Positions 1-7,747 of a stretch of DNA of 37,272 nucleotides are shown here, one piece after another (the stretch's first letter is position 1; every line of letters starts with the position of its first letter). Made by a program: the position numbers and the translations under genes. The stretch comes from Cellvibrionales bacterium UBA3090 (lineage in GTDB: Bacteria; Pseudomonadota; Gammaproteobacteria; Pseudomonadales; Porticoccaceae), in the NCBI GenBank assembly GCA_002367235.1, contig DFBC01000069.1:1-37272 (forward strand). Direction: 5' to 3'. The notes under the pieces were generated by a model, which saw only the letters and a program-made list of their open reading frames with translations, was not told the DNA's origin and did not search any database.

Positions 1-44
1 AAAAGTTCATCAATGGGTTTGGTTTTGAGTTCAGTTAGATTCAT
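1..44 (-). CDS. rho: Transcription termination factor Rho, N-terminal fragment (cut by window edge)
   Basis: Only the first 14 complete codons are inside the window. The minus strand reads MNLTELKTKPIDEL, which matches the start of Rho (E. coli begins MNLTELKNTPVSEL). Rho is the hexameric RNA helicase that ends transcription. The gene lies 211 bases downstream of trxA on the same strand, the usual gammaproteobacterial order trxA-rho. The identification rests on a short but distinctive peptide and on synteny; the rest of the gene lies beyond position 1. Confidence 0.85.
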   Translation of the reverse strand, partial: MNLTELKTKPIDEL

Positions 45-147
45 AAATACAGACATAATAATGTTGTTAAGAATTGGGGTTGGCAGCCTGCCGGCTAGGA
101 TTGCTTATTAGTTTCCGGAAGGGGTTGTTGAAGTTTTTCGGAATTTT

Positions 148-165
148 ATGTGCGTTGACGCACAT
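148..165 (-). repeat. Perfect inverted repeat in the rho leader
   Basis: Two 8-base arms (148-155 and 158-165) are exact reverse complements separated by two bases, so RNA from either strand could form a hairpin (7 bp with a 4-base loop). It lies about 100 bases upstream of the rho start. No run of T follows it on the minus strand, so it is not a classical terminator. It may take part in control of the rho leader, which is autoregulated in E. coli; that is inference. Confidence 0.5.
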
Positions 166-216
166 CGACGTAATTTCGCCAAGTATAGGCGGGCCGTATT
201 GAAAGCGCAACAACCG

Positions 217-246
217 TTGCGGCAGTACATTTCAGTACCACCGCAA
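217..246 (-). repeat. Interrupted hairpin just downstream of trxA
   Basis: Arms TTGCGG (217-222) and CCGCAA (241-246) pair, followed inward by a symmetrical CA/CA bulge and a GTAC/GTAC stem around a 6-base loop. It starts 9 bases after the trxA stop codon. There is no T-run behind it on the minus strand, so it looks like an mRNA 3' stabilising or processing hairpin, or an attenuator before rho, more than a full intrinsic terminator. Confidence 0.4.
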
Positions 247-255
247 AGGGAAGTA

Positions 256-582
256 TTAAAGGCTGGCGTCGATAAATTCAACCAATTGGGTTTTGGAAAG
301 CGCGCCCACCTTGGTGGCTTCAATATTGCCATCTTTAAAAAGGATGAGTGTTGGAATACCACGTACATTGAACTTAGCCGGAGTCTCAGGGTTGGCATCT
401 ACGTCCATTTTGCAGATTTTAACCTTGCCGGCATATTCTTCGGCAAGCTCATCCAAAATAGGCGCGATCATTTTACAGGGGCCACACCAGGCGGCCCAGA
501 AATCAACCAGAACAGGCAGATCAGTTCCAAGTACATCACTTGCAAAACCGGCATCGGTAACGTGAACGATATTGTCGCTCAT
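256..582 (-). CDS. trxA: Thioredoxin 1
   Basis: This 108-residue cytoplasmic protein is a thiol-disulfide reductase that supplies electrons to ribonucleotide reductase, methionine sulfoxide reductase and similar enzymes. The active site WCGPC is at residues 32-36 within FWAAWCGPCKM, and the cis-proline is in RGIPT (Pro77). Length equals that of E. coli TrxA. The ATG at 582 is preceded by GGAG about 12 bases upstream. It is divergent from ppx (149-base gap) and followed by rho, a conserved arrangement. Identification is secure. Confidence 0.97.
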   Translation of the reverse strand: MSDNIVHVTDAGFASDVLGTDLPVLVDFWAAWCGPCKMIAPILDELAEEYAGKVKICKMDVDANPETPAKFNVRGIPTLILFKDGNIEATKVGALSKTQLVEFIDASL

Positions 583-731
583 GGGCGGGGAGTCTCCAGA
601 TTAATGTGAATTCAATAGTACAGCGGTAGAATAAGCCAAATGATAGCATTTGGATTGGGTGAGGAACAAACGCTCTAAGAAATTTACTTGTTAGTTTGGT
701 TTGAGAATGGGAGAACACAAAAATTAATAAA

Positions 732-2243
732 TTGGATAATGCTCTGAGTAACGATCACGGGAGAACGCTGGCGGCAGTTGATCTGGGTTCGAATAGTTTT
801 CATATGATTGTTGCCCGAGTTAATCATAACGAGATTCGGCCTATAGAGCAGTTTTCTGAACGGGTCCAATTGGCTGCGGAGATGTACAAGCATCGACTCA
901 GCCTCGACGCAATGGCGCGTGGCCTTTCCTGTTTGTCTCGTTTTAGGCAAGTACTCGATACGCTCAACCCGGATCAGGTTCGCGTGGTTGGCACCAATGC
1001 CCTGCGCGCAGCAAAAAATGCCGACGAATTTATTCGGCCAGCAGAAATGTTGATTGGCTACCCTATTGAGGTGATTTCAGGTCGCGAAGAGGCGCGACTG
1101 GTGTATTTGGGGGTGGCTCATACACTGGCAGATGATGATGACGCACGGTTGGTTGTCGACATCGGTGGTGGCAGCACAGAGTTGGTCATTGGTCAGCGGT
1201 TTGAATCAAGGCTGAGAGAAAGCCTTCACATGGGTTGTGTCACGTATCGAGATCGGTTTTTCAAAGGCGGTAAAATTTCTCAAAAGTGCTATGAGAAAGC
1301 CTATGGCGCTGCATGCCAGGAGCTGCTTGCCATTCGTAAACCCTTTAAAAAATATGGCTGGGAAAATGCTGTGGGCTCATCGGGCACAATGCGGACCGTT
1401 GAACAGGTGCTGCTCGGGCAGGGTTTGAGCCGGGAAGGAATGACTGCGACGGGGTTGAGTAAACTACGAAAAATGCTGTTAAAAAGTAGCCATGTTGACG
1501 AATTGCCAGAGCTGGAAGGGCTCAGTGATCGTCGCCGGCATGTGATTGTGCCGGGTATAGCAATTATCAGTGCAATCTTTGACACCTTGGGCATTGATAG
1601 CATGCAGACTTCGTCGGGCGCACTTAGGGAAGGGGTGGCCTATGACATGTTGGGTCGCCTAGAGCATGAGGATGTTAGAGAGCGAACCGTATTGGCATTA
1701 ATGCAGCGAAGTGAAGTGGATCAACAGAATGCCGAACAAGTAGAAGAAATGGCCTTGCTGTTATTTGATGCTGTGTCAAAAGCGTGGTGTTTGGGCGATG
1801 CGGATAGAGGGCTACTGCGCTGGGCAGCCAAGCTTCACGAGGTGGGTTTGAGCATCGCTCATAGTCAGTTCCACAAACATGGACAATACCTGATTACGCA
1901 TTCTGATTTACCCGGCTTCAGTAAGAAGGAGCAACGGATTATAGGGCTGTTAGTCCGTAGTCATCGACAGAAGTTTCCGGTCGCTGATTTTGATCAGTAT
2001 CAAGGCCGCCAGCTTGTTCGTTTACAGCAGTTGTGTGTTTTGATGCGTCTTGCCTCATTATTCAAATATGTGGCATCAGTTGACGGCGCTCCAGTCTTTA
2101 CCACTCAGGTGGAGGATTCCAAAATCACCTTGTTCTTTACCGGGGGCTGGTTGGCGCGAAACCCACTGACCAGTGCGGCACTTGTTTCAGAACAGCAATA
2201 CCTTAAAAAAATTGGATTTAAGCTACAGTTTTATGAGCGCTAA
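732..2243 (+). CDS. ppx: Exopolyphosphatase (Ppx/GppA family)
   Basis: Ppx releases phosphate from the end of polyphosphate; GppA paralogues cleave pppGpp. The 503-residue protein shows the ASKHA-fold phosphate-binding motifs DLGSNS (residues 17-22) and DIGGGST (from about residue 143), and a C-terminal helical HD-like region containing the KLHEVG stretch. The length fits Ppx. It converges on ppk, the polyphosphate synthase, which supports Ppx over GppA. The start is uncertain: TTG at 732 fits the alignment, but the GGGAG at 709-713 is 18 bases away; an in-frame ATT at 723 would be better spaced. Confidence 0.93.
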   Translation: MDNALSNDHGRTLAAVDLGSNSFHMIVARVNHNEIRPIEQFSERVQLAAEMYKHRLSLDAMARGLSCLSRFRQVLDTLNPDQVRVVGTNALRAAKNADEFIRPAEMLIGYPIEVISGREEARLVYLGVAHTLADDDDARLVVDIGGGSTELVIGQRFESRLRESLHMGCVTYRDRFFKGGKISQKCYEKAYGAACQELLAIRKPFKKYGWENAVGSSGTMRTVEQVLLGQGLSREGMTATGLSKLRKMLLKSSHVDELPELEGLSDRRRHVIVPGIAIISAIFDTLGIDSMQTSSGALREGVAYDMLGRLEHEDVRERTVLALMQRSEVDQQNAEQVEEMALLLFDAVSKAWCLGDADRGLLRWAAKLHEVGLSIAHSQFHKHGQYLITHSDLPGFSKKEQRIIGLLVRSHRQKFPVADFDQYQGRQLVRLQQLCVLMRLASLFKYVASVDGAPVFTTQVEDSKITLFFTGGWLARNPLTSAALVSEQQYLKKIGFKLQFYER

Positions 2244-4357
2244 TCGGCCATTTTTTCGAGTAATTCCATTTGTGCGACGCATCGTTCCTGGCCTTCTTCC
2301 GGTGTGTTGAGCAAATAATTGCCATCAGATTGAAGTTCCCAGCTTTGAGCGTTGTCCATCAAATATATTTGTAAGTCATTTCTGATTCTGGCTTGTAGTC
2401 GAGCGTTGAGGATGGGAAAGCAAATCTCCACTCTGTGCATTAGATTTCGCTCCATCACATCGGCGCTGGAACAAAAGATATGGGGTGACGCATTGTGAAA
2501 ATAGTATACCCGTGAGTGCTCCAGAAAACGCCCGACAATCGAGCGAACTCGGATGTTTTCCGAGACCCCGGGGATACCTGGCCGTAGACAGCACATCCCC
2601 CGGAGAATTAAATCAATTTTTACCCCGGCGTTGCTGGCTTCGTATAGGGCTATGATGACCTTGGGTTCGGTCATGGCATTAACTTTGATGATGATATGTG
2701 CTTCTTTTCCATCGCGGGCGGCATCGGCTTCCGCCGCTATTAATCGAAGCAAGTTTTTTTTCAGGGTAAATGGTGCGCTAAATAGTTTTTTGATTCGCTC
2801 TGCCTTGCCCATGCCTGTGAGCTGCTGAAAGATTTTGTGTACATCGCTACAGAGATCGGGATCAGCGGTAAGAAGGCTGTAATCCGTGTAAACACGAGCA
2901 TTTCCAGAGTGATAATTGCCGGTCCCCAAGTGTACATAACGGCGTAATTGGTTGCCTTCCCGCCTTACAATCAGCAAGGCTTTAGCATGGGTTTTGTAGC
3001 CAACTACGCCATAGGTGACCACGGCACCAGCTTCTTGAAGATGGGTTGCCAGTTGTAAATTTGCCTCTTCATCAAAGCGGGCGCGCAGCTCTATCACCAC
3101 GGTCACCTCTTTCCCCGCACGAGCAGACTCTAGCAGTGCATCGACGATTTCTGATGAAGCGCCTGTGCGGTATAGGGTCATTTTAATCGATAGAACACAG
3201 GGATCTTTGGCGGCCTGCCGCAGTAGATCGATGATGGGAGTGAACGACTGAAAAGGGTATTTCAGCAGAATATCTTCCTTGTGAACAATGTCGAACATGT
3301 TGATGTCTTTGTCACGCAAAGATTTTGGAATTGAGGGTGTAAAGGGTGGAAAGATTAAATCTGGACGATCCAGCATATCTTTTAATTGCACCATTCGGCC
3401 CAAATTGACCGGGCCATCTACCCGATAAAGTTCATCTTCCGTCAAGTTGTATTGGTCGAGTAGAAAAGAAACTAGGTCGTCTGGGCAATTTTTGTCGACT
3501 TCCAAGCGTACGGCACTGCCAAACCGACGAGTGTGTAGCTCACCTCGAAGTGCCCTGGCAATATCCTCAACCTCTGCTGCATTTAAATCGAGGTCGGCAT
3601 CTCGGGTGATGCGGAATTGATAGCACCCGGTCGTGGTCATGCCATTAAACAGATCGTCGATATGTGCATCAATCAGTGATGAGAGCAGTACAAAATTATC
3701 TCCATCCGAGCAGAGTTCATTGGGGACTTTGAACAGGCGTGGCAGGGAGCTTGGTGCGGGCACAATTGCCATACCGCTGTCTCGACCAAAAGCATCTTTC
3801 CCCTCCAAAGAGACGATAAAATTTAGACTTTTATTCACCAGACGAGGAAATGGGTGAGCCGGATCCAGCCCAATGGGGCTGATAATAGGCATGACCTGAT
3901 TGCGGAAATAGTTTTCTGCCCAGCGGGCGATTTTATTGTTCCAGTCTTGATGATTGAGAATTCGAACTTTATTGCGGTTAAGGGTAGGCAGTAAAATATC
4001 GTTGAGGATGTAGTATTGTTTTTCAATGGCGAGCTTTATTTGTCCGCTGAGGGTTTGCAAGACATCTTGTGGGCGCATCCCATCAATGTTGAGGGTTTCC
4101 CGAGCAAAGCTGACCTGCCTTCTGAGACCTGCAATACGAATCTCAAAAAACTCATCCATATTACTGTTGAAAATCATTAGAAACTGAAACCGTTCCAGCA
4201 ATGGATAATCTTCATTCAATGCTTGTTCGAGTACGCGTAAATTGAATTGCATCAAACTGATATGACGGTTGATGAAATACTCAGAGCTATTAATATTTAT
4301 CTCTTCTTCGGCCATAGTCGTTTTTTGATCTTCCGTTTGGGTCGATGGTTCCGGCAT
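2240..4357 (-). CDS. ppk1: Polyphosphate kinase 1
   Basis: PPK1 makes polyphosphate from ATP through a phosphohistidine enzyme. The 705-residue length is typical. The two conserved histidines are His457 (in YKTHAK) and His614 (in EHSRVYYF); they are 157 residues apart, exactly as His435 and His592 of the E. coli enzyme. The N-terminal domain (about 25-130) contains the RHISLMQFN and FNSNMDEFFEIR stretches typical of the family. The start at 4357 has a CAGGA 10 bases upstream; an ATG 14 codons later lacks one. The gene overlaps the ppx stop tail to tail, so both polyphosphate enzymes are encoded back to back. Confidence 0.97.
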   Translation of the reverse strand: MPEPSTQTEDQKTTMAEEEININSSEYFINRHISLMQFNLRVLEQALNEDYPLLERFQFLMIFNSNMDEFFEIRIAGLRRQVSFARETLNIDGMRPQDVLQTLSGQIKLAIEKQYYILNDILLPTLNRNKVRILNHQDWNNKIARWAENYFRNQVMPIISPIGLDPAHPFPRLVNKSLNFIVSLEGKDAFGRDSGMAIVPAPSSLPRLFKVPNELCSDGDNFVLLSSLIDAHIDDLFNGMTTTGCYQFRITRDADLDLNAAEVEDIARALRGELHTRRFGSAVRLEVDKNCPDDLVSFLLDQYNLTEDELYRVDGPVNLGRMVQLKDMLDRPDLIFPPFTPSIPKSLRDKDINMFDIVHKEDILLKYPFQSFTPIIDLLRQAAKDPCVLSIKMTLYRTGASSEIVDALLESARAGKEVTVVIELRARFDEEANLQLATHLQEAGAVVTYGVVGYKTHAKALLIVRREGNQLRRYVHLGTGNYHSGNARVYTDYSLLTADPDLCSDVHKIFQQLTGMGKAERIKKLFSAPFTLKKNLLRLIAAEADAARDGKEAHIIIKVNAMTEPKVIIALYEASNAGVKIDLILRGMCCLRPGIPGVSENIRVRSIVGRFLEHSRVYYFHNASPHIFCSSADVMERNLMHRVEICFPILNARLQARIRNDLQIYLMDNAQSWELQSDGNYLLNTPEEGQERCVAQMELLEKMAD

Positions 4358-4424
4358 CTTGTCGGTATCCTGAAGCGAAAAATTTGAGTAAAAATTCCAT
4401 TCTCACCTTGATATATTGCAGTTT

Positions 4425-4453
4425 TTGGTCATTTTTATGACAAGCACTATTAA
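4425..4453 (+). promoter_or_regulatory. Predicted sigma70 promoter of the VTT-oxidoreductase/arsM operon
   Basis: A -35 element TTGGTC (4425-4430) and a -10 element TATTAA (4448-4453) are separated by exactly 17 bases. Transcription would start near 4460, about 75 bases before the ATG at 4536. It lies in the 178-base divergent region shared with ppk. This is a motif match by eye, not a measured start. Confidence 0.5.
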
Positions 4454-4463
4454 AACCGCTCAA

Positions 4464-4475
4464 TTCAATATTGAA
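4464..4475. promoter_or_regulatory. Perfect 12-base palindrome, candidate repressor operator
   Basis: TTCAATATTGAA is its own reverse complement. It lies immediately downstream of the predicted -10 box, over or just after the expected transcription start, where a bound repressor would block initiation. The TTCAA...TTGAA type of half-site resembles operators of ArsR/SmtB-family metalloid sensors, which would suit the arsM operon, but no arsR-like gene is in the window, so the binding protein is unknown. Confidence 0.4.
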
Positions 4476-4535
4476 CCGATTAGACCAAAACAGCTCTAAG
4501 CGCTTGATAATAAGAACGCAAAGAACGGAGCCACG

Positions 4536-6650
4536 ATGTCGGCAAAAAAAATTGTCCTACTGATAGTTATAGTGCTGATTGTTAGCGCCTACCTTCTTTT
4601 TGATGGACAGAAGTACCTTAGCCTTGGGTTTTTTCAGGATATTTATCGGGATCAGCCGCAGGCAACTGCACTGGTGTACTTCGTTATTTACGTCGTTGCT
4701 GCGGGCTTGTCATTACCCGGCGCAGCACTGCTAACGATTATTGCCGGAATGATTTTTGGTCTATGGACAGGACTGTTGCTGGTGTCGTTTGCCAGCTCTC
4801 TGGGTGCAACTCTGGCTTTTATCGTGTCTCGTTTTTTGCTCCGTGATTGGGTGCAAAATAAGTTTTCAAGTCATTTGGTCTCTGTGAATAGAGGCATAGA
4901 AAAAGATGGCTCGTTTTATTTATTTACCTTGAGGTTGATTCCCGTGATTCCTTTTTGGGTTATCAATCTGGTGATGGGACTTACCCCAATGAAGGTGCTG
5001 ACATTTTATTTGGTGAGCCAAGTAGGTATGTTGGCGGGAACCGCTGTCTATGTGAATGCGGGGGCCGAGCTTGGGGCTGTGGAAGAATTCTCAGCAGCAG
5101 GCATTCTCACGCCAGCCCTGTTATTTTCTTTTGCACTATTAGCTGCATTTCCCTTTGTTGCACGTGCGCTTATGGCAGTTGTTCAACGCCACAAGGTGTA
5201 TAAACCGTTTCCCCGGCCCAAAGTATTTGATACCAATATGGTTGTGATTGGTGCGGGTAGTGCCGGGTTGGTTAGCGCCTACATCGCCGCTGCAGTAAAA
5301 GCCAAAGTGACCCTGGTCGAGAAATATCGCATGGGCGGCGATTGCCTGAACACTGGCTGTGTGCCCAGTAAATCTCTTATTCGGGCATCCCGGGCGGTGA
5401 ATGAGATTCGTCACGCTGAAGAACTGGGGATCCGGGTGTCGGAGCCGGCGGTGGATTTTGCCCGGGTCATGGAAAGGGTGAGAAAAGTGATTCGCGAGGT
5501 GGAGCCACACGACTCCGTGGAGCGTTATTCCGCGTTGGGGGTGGACTGTGTACAGGGGGAAGCAACCATCAAGTCTCCCTGGGAGGTGGTGGTGAATGGT
5601 CAGGGGATCACCACACGCAACATCATTATTGCCACCGGGGCCAGCCCTCTGGTGCCGTCGATTCCTGGCCTGGAGGAATTGGATTACCTGACTTCCGAGA
5701 ATCTGTGGGAGCTGAACGAGTTGCCCTCTCGCCTGCTGGTGATGGGTGCGGGACCGATCGGCTGCGAAATGGCTCAGGCCTTCCAGCGACTGGGATCCCA
5801 GGTGACCGTGGTGGGGCCCCACCTGTTGCCGAAAGAGGATGAAGATGTCGCCGCTGCAGTGGGTAAAGGGCTACAGGAAGACGGTGTGGAATTGCTGTTG
5901 GGCTATCGGGTCAAGCAGTTTGAGTCGCGCGGTGATGGCCACGTTGCACTGGCATCGGGTGACGCCGGTCAGCGGGAAATCGCCTTTGATCGTGTGCTGC
6001 TGGCTCTGGGGCGCCGCGCGGCGACCGGGAACCTCGGGCTGGATGAGCTGGGTATAGAGCGCAATGGCAATGGTACCCTTGCCGTGGATGAATATTTGCG
6101 CACCCGCTTTCCCAACATCTACGCCTGTGGTGATGTGGCCGGACCCTATCAGTTTACCCACGCGGCAGCTCATCAAGCATGGTATGCGGCGGTCAATGCG
6201 CTGTTTGGCCGTTTCAGGAAGTTCAAGGCGGATTACCGGGTCATTCCCCGAGTGACATTTACCGACCCGGAAGCTGCACAGGTGGGGTTGACGGAGAGGG
6301 AAGCCCGAGAGCAGGACATAGAGTATGAAGTCACCCGTTACGGTATTGACGACCTCGACCGGGCGATGGCGGATAACAGTGCCCGCGGGTTTGTTAAAGT
6401 GCTGACGGTTCCCGGTAATGATAAAATCCTCGGGGCGGCAGTGGTGGGCAGCCATGCCGGTGAGTTGAATGCGGAGTTGATATTGGCTATGAAACAGGGT
6501 GTTGGCTTGAAGAAAATTCTCGGTACTATTCACAGTTACCCCACCCTCGGTGAAGCCAACAAATACGCAGCGGGCAACTGGCAGCGGGCACACAGTCCGG
6601 AAAGTTTGTTGCGCTGGGTTGAGAAATATCATCGCTGGCAGCGTCGCTGA
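4536..6650 (+). CDS. Fusion of VTT (TVP38/TMEM64, DedA-like) membrane domain with FAD-dependent disulfide oxidoreductase
   Basis: The 704-residue protein has two parts. Residues 1-225 are hydrophobic: a first helix at about 5-22, then a VTT/SNARE-associated-Golgi-like domain with the GAALLTIIAGMIFG and RLIPVIPFWVIN features of the family. From residue 234 a class I pyridine nucleotide-disulfide oxidoreductase follows, with the FAD site GAGSAG (239-244), redox pair Cys270-X4-Cys275 in GGDCLNTGCVPSK, a second dinucleotide site (GAGPIGCEMA), and the FAD-binding ACGDVAG. The C-terminus carries HSYPTLGEAN in place of the HPHPT-type catalytic motif. It resembles mercuric reductase and dihydrolipoamide dehydrogenase, but lacks the HMA domain and the C-terminal Cys-Cys pair of MerA, so it should not be called MerA. 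The start has GGAG 5 bases upstream. It is followed 25 bases later by arsM. The substrate is unknown; a membrane-linked thiol or metalloid reaction is inferred from the neighbour. Confidence 0.9.
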   Translation: MSAKKIVLLIVIVLIVSAYLLFDGQKYLSLGFFQDIYRDQPQATALVYFVIYVVAAGLSLPGAALLTIIAGMIFGLWTGLLLVSFASSLGATLAFIVSRFLLRDWVQNKFSSHLVSVNRGIEKDGSFYLFTLRLIPVIPFWVINLVMGLTPMKVLTFYLVSQVGMLAGTAVYVNAGAELGAVEEFSAAGILTPALLFSFALLAAFPFVARALMAVVQRHKVYKPFPRPKVFDTNMVVIGAGSAGLVSAYIAAAVKAKVTLVEKYRMGGDCLNTGCVPSKSLIRASRAVNEIRHAEELGIRVSEPAVDFARVMERVRKVIREVEPHDSVERYSALGVDCVQGEATIKSPWEVVVNGQGITTRNIIIATGASPLVPSIPGLEELDYLTSENLWELNELPSRLLVMGAGPIGCEMAQAFQRLGSQVTVVGPHLLPKEDEDVAAAVGKGLQEDGVELLLGYRVKQFESRGDGHVALASGDAGQREIAFDRVLLALGRRAATGNLGLDELGIERNGNGTLAVDEYLRTRFPNIYACGDVAGPYQFTHAAAHQAWYAAVNALFGRFRKFKADYRVIPRVTFTDPEAAQVGLTEREAREQDIEYEVTRYGIDDLDRAMADNSARGFVKVLTVPGNDKILGAAVVGSHAGELNAELILAMKQGVGLKKILGTIHSYPTLGEANKYAAGNWQRAHSPESLLRWVEKYHRWQRR

Positions 6651-6675
6651 CAGCAATCTGAACTGGATTAATAAA

Positions 6676-7716
6676 ATGTACGACAGTGTTAAAGATTACT
6701 ATGGCAAGGAGCTGCAGGGCTCGACTGATTTAAAAACGGATGCCTGTTGCACCCCGGACAGTGTGCCCTCTCACCTCAAGCCAATCATGGCCAAAATACA
6801 CCCGGAGGTGAGTGGCAAGTACTATGGCTGCGGCCTGGTGGCACCGGAATTGTTAGAGGGGCTGCGTATCCTCGACCTGGGCAGTGGTTCCGGTCAGGAT
6901 TGTTATGTGCTCTCCGCCATGGTGGGAGAACAGGGTGAAGTGGTCGGTATTGATATGACCGACGAACAATTGGCGGTAGCCAATCGCCATATTGATTATC
7001 ACCGTGAGGCGTTTGGGTTTAGCCGATCCAATGTGCGTTTTATCAAGGGCTATATCGAAAAACTGGATGAACTTGGTCTGGAGGACGACAGTTTTGATGT
7101 CATTGTTTCTAACTGTGTGATTAACCTGTCACCTGATAAAGAAGCGGTTCTAGAGCAGGCCTATCGTCTATTAAAGCCTGGCGGGGAACTGTATTTTTCT
7201 GATGTCTATGCTGATCGGCGTGTTCCCGCAGTATTGATGGACGACCCTGTACTTTATGGCGAGTGTCTCAGCGGTGCATTGTACTGGCATGATTTTATTC
7301 ACTTGGCAAAAGCCTCAGGGTTTGTCGATCCTCGTCTGGTAGAAGATCGGCCACTGGGTATCGACAATATCGATGTGAAAAATAAAATAGGCCATATTAA
7401 TTTTTATTCAGCAACCTATCGGCTATTTAAATTACCAGAGCTTGAGCTCAGTCGTGAAGACTATGGTCAGTCAGTCATTTATCGCGGCACCATTCCAAAC
7501 AATAGCTGTGTCTTTGAGCTTGATAAACAAACCATATTTTCAAAAAATAAGCCGTTAAATATTTGTGGAAATACCTATCGAATGTTGGAAGGTTCACGAT
7601 TTTCAAATCACTTTAAATTTTCTGGAAGTTTTGAAAACCATACGGGTAGTTTTGATGAGAACGGCGAAAAACTACCTTTCGATAGGAGGCAGAAGCCTGC
7701 CAGTAGTTGTTGTTAG
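6676..7716 (+). CDS. arsM: Arsenite S-adenosylmethyltransferase, AS3MT type
   Basis: ArsM methylates trivalent arsenic using S-adenosylmethionine and thiols. The 346-residue cytoplasmic protein is closer to animal AS3MT than to short bacterial ArsM: it shares the KDYYG start, YYGCGL, the SAM motif DLGSGSGQDCYVLS (from residue 67), GYIEKL, SNCVINL and GECLSGALYW. The arsenic-binding cysteines are Cys24 or Cys25, Cys52, Cys147 and Cys197; the 95- and 50-residue spacings of the last three equal those of human Cys61, Cys156 and Cys206. It ends in a Cys-Cys pair. The start is ATG 6676, since a longer reading would overlap the upstream gene by about 100 bases. It is probably co-transcribed with the VTT-oxidoreductase. 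The 3' part is visibly A+T richer than the start. Confidence 0.93.
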   Translation: MYDSVKDYYGKELQGSTDLKTDACCTPDSVPSHLKPIMAKIHPEVSGKYYGCGLVAPELLEGLRILDLGSGSGQDCYVLSAMVGEQGEVVGIDMTDEQLAVANRHIDYHREAFGFSRSNVRFIKGYIEKLDELGLEDDSFDVIVSNCVINLSPDKEAVLEQAYRLLKPGGELYFSDVYADRRVPAVLMDDPVLYGECLSGALYWHDFIHLAKASGFVDPRLVEDRPLGIDNIDVKNKIGHINFYSATYRLFKLPELELSREDYGQSVIYRGTIPNNSCVFELDKQTIFSKNKPLNICGNTYRMLEGSRFSNHFKFSGSFENHTGSFDENGEKLPFDRRQKPASSCC

Positions 7717-7717
7717 T

Positions 7718-7745
7718 TTTTTGTCAATATATCGGCCGACAAAAA
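7718..7745. terminator. Possible bidirectional terminator between arsM and hemW
   Basis: Arms TTTTTGTC (7718-7725) and GACAAAAA (7738-7745) are exact complements around a 12-base loop, between two convergent genes (arsM stop 7716, hemW stop 7748). The stem is short and A+T rich, so termination strength is doubtful. Confidence 0.35.
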
Positions 7746-7747
7746 GT

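Noticed and set aside
148..609. Plus-strand frame of 153 codons over trxA
   Set aside because: It is antisense to thioredoxin, which has complete family motifs; it has no ribosome binding site and no recognisable family.
4536..6650. Calling the VTT fusion protein mercuric reductase (merA) or lipoamide dehydrogenase (lpd)
   Set aside because: The redox motif fits the superfamily, but the HMA domain and C-terminal Cys-Cys of MerA are absent, the C-terminal HPHPT-type motif is altered, and no mer or pyruvate dehydrogenase genes are near.
5139..6656. Two long minus-strand open frames (5139-5822 and 5871-6656)
   Set aside because: They lie wholly antisense to the oxidoreductase, whose motifs are unmistakable. 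Long antisense frames are expected in this G+C-rich stretch; no ribosome sites or family motifs were seen.
6550..6675. Longer arsM reading from 6550
   Set aside because: It would overlap the oxidoreductase gene by about 100 bases; the AS3MT-like start (MYDSVKDYYG) begins at ATG 6676.
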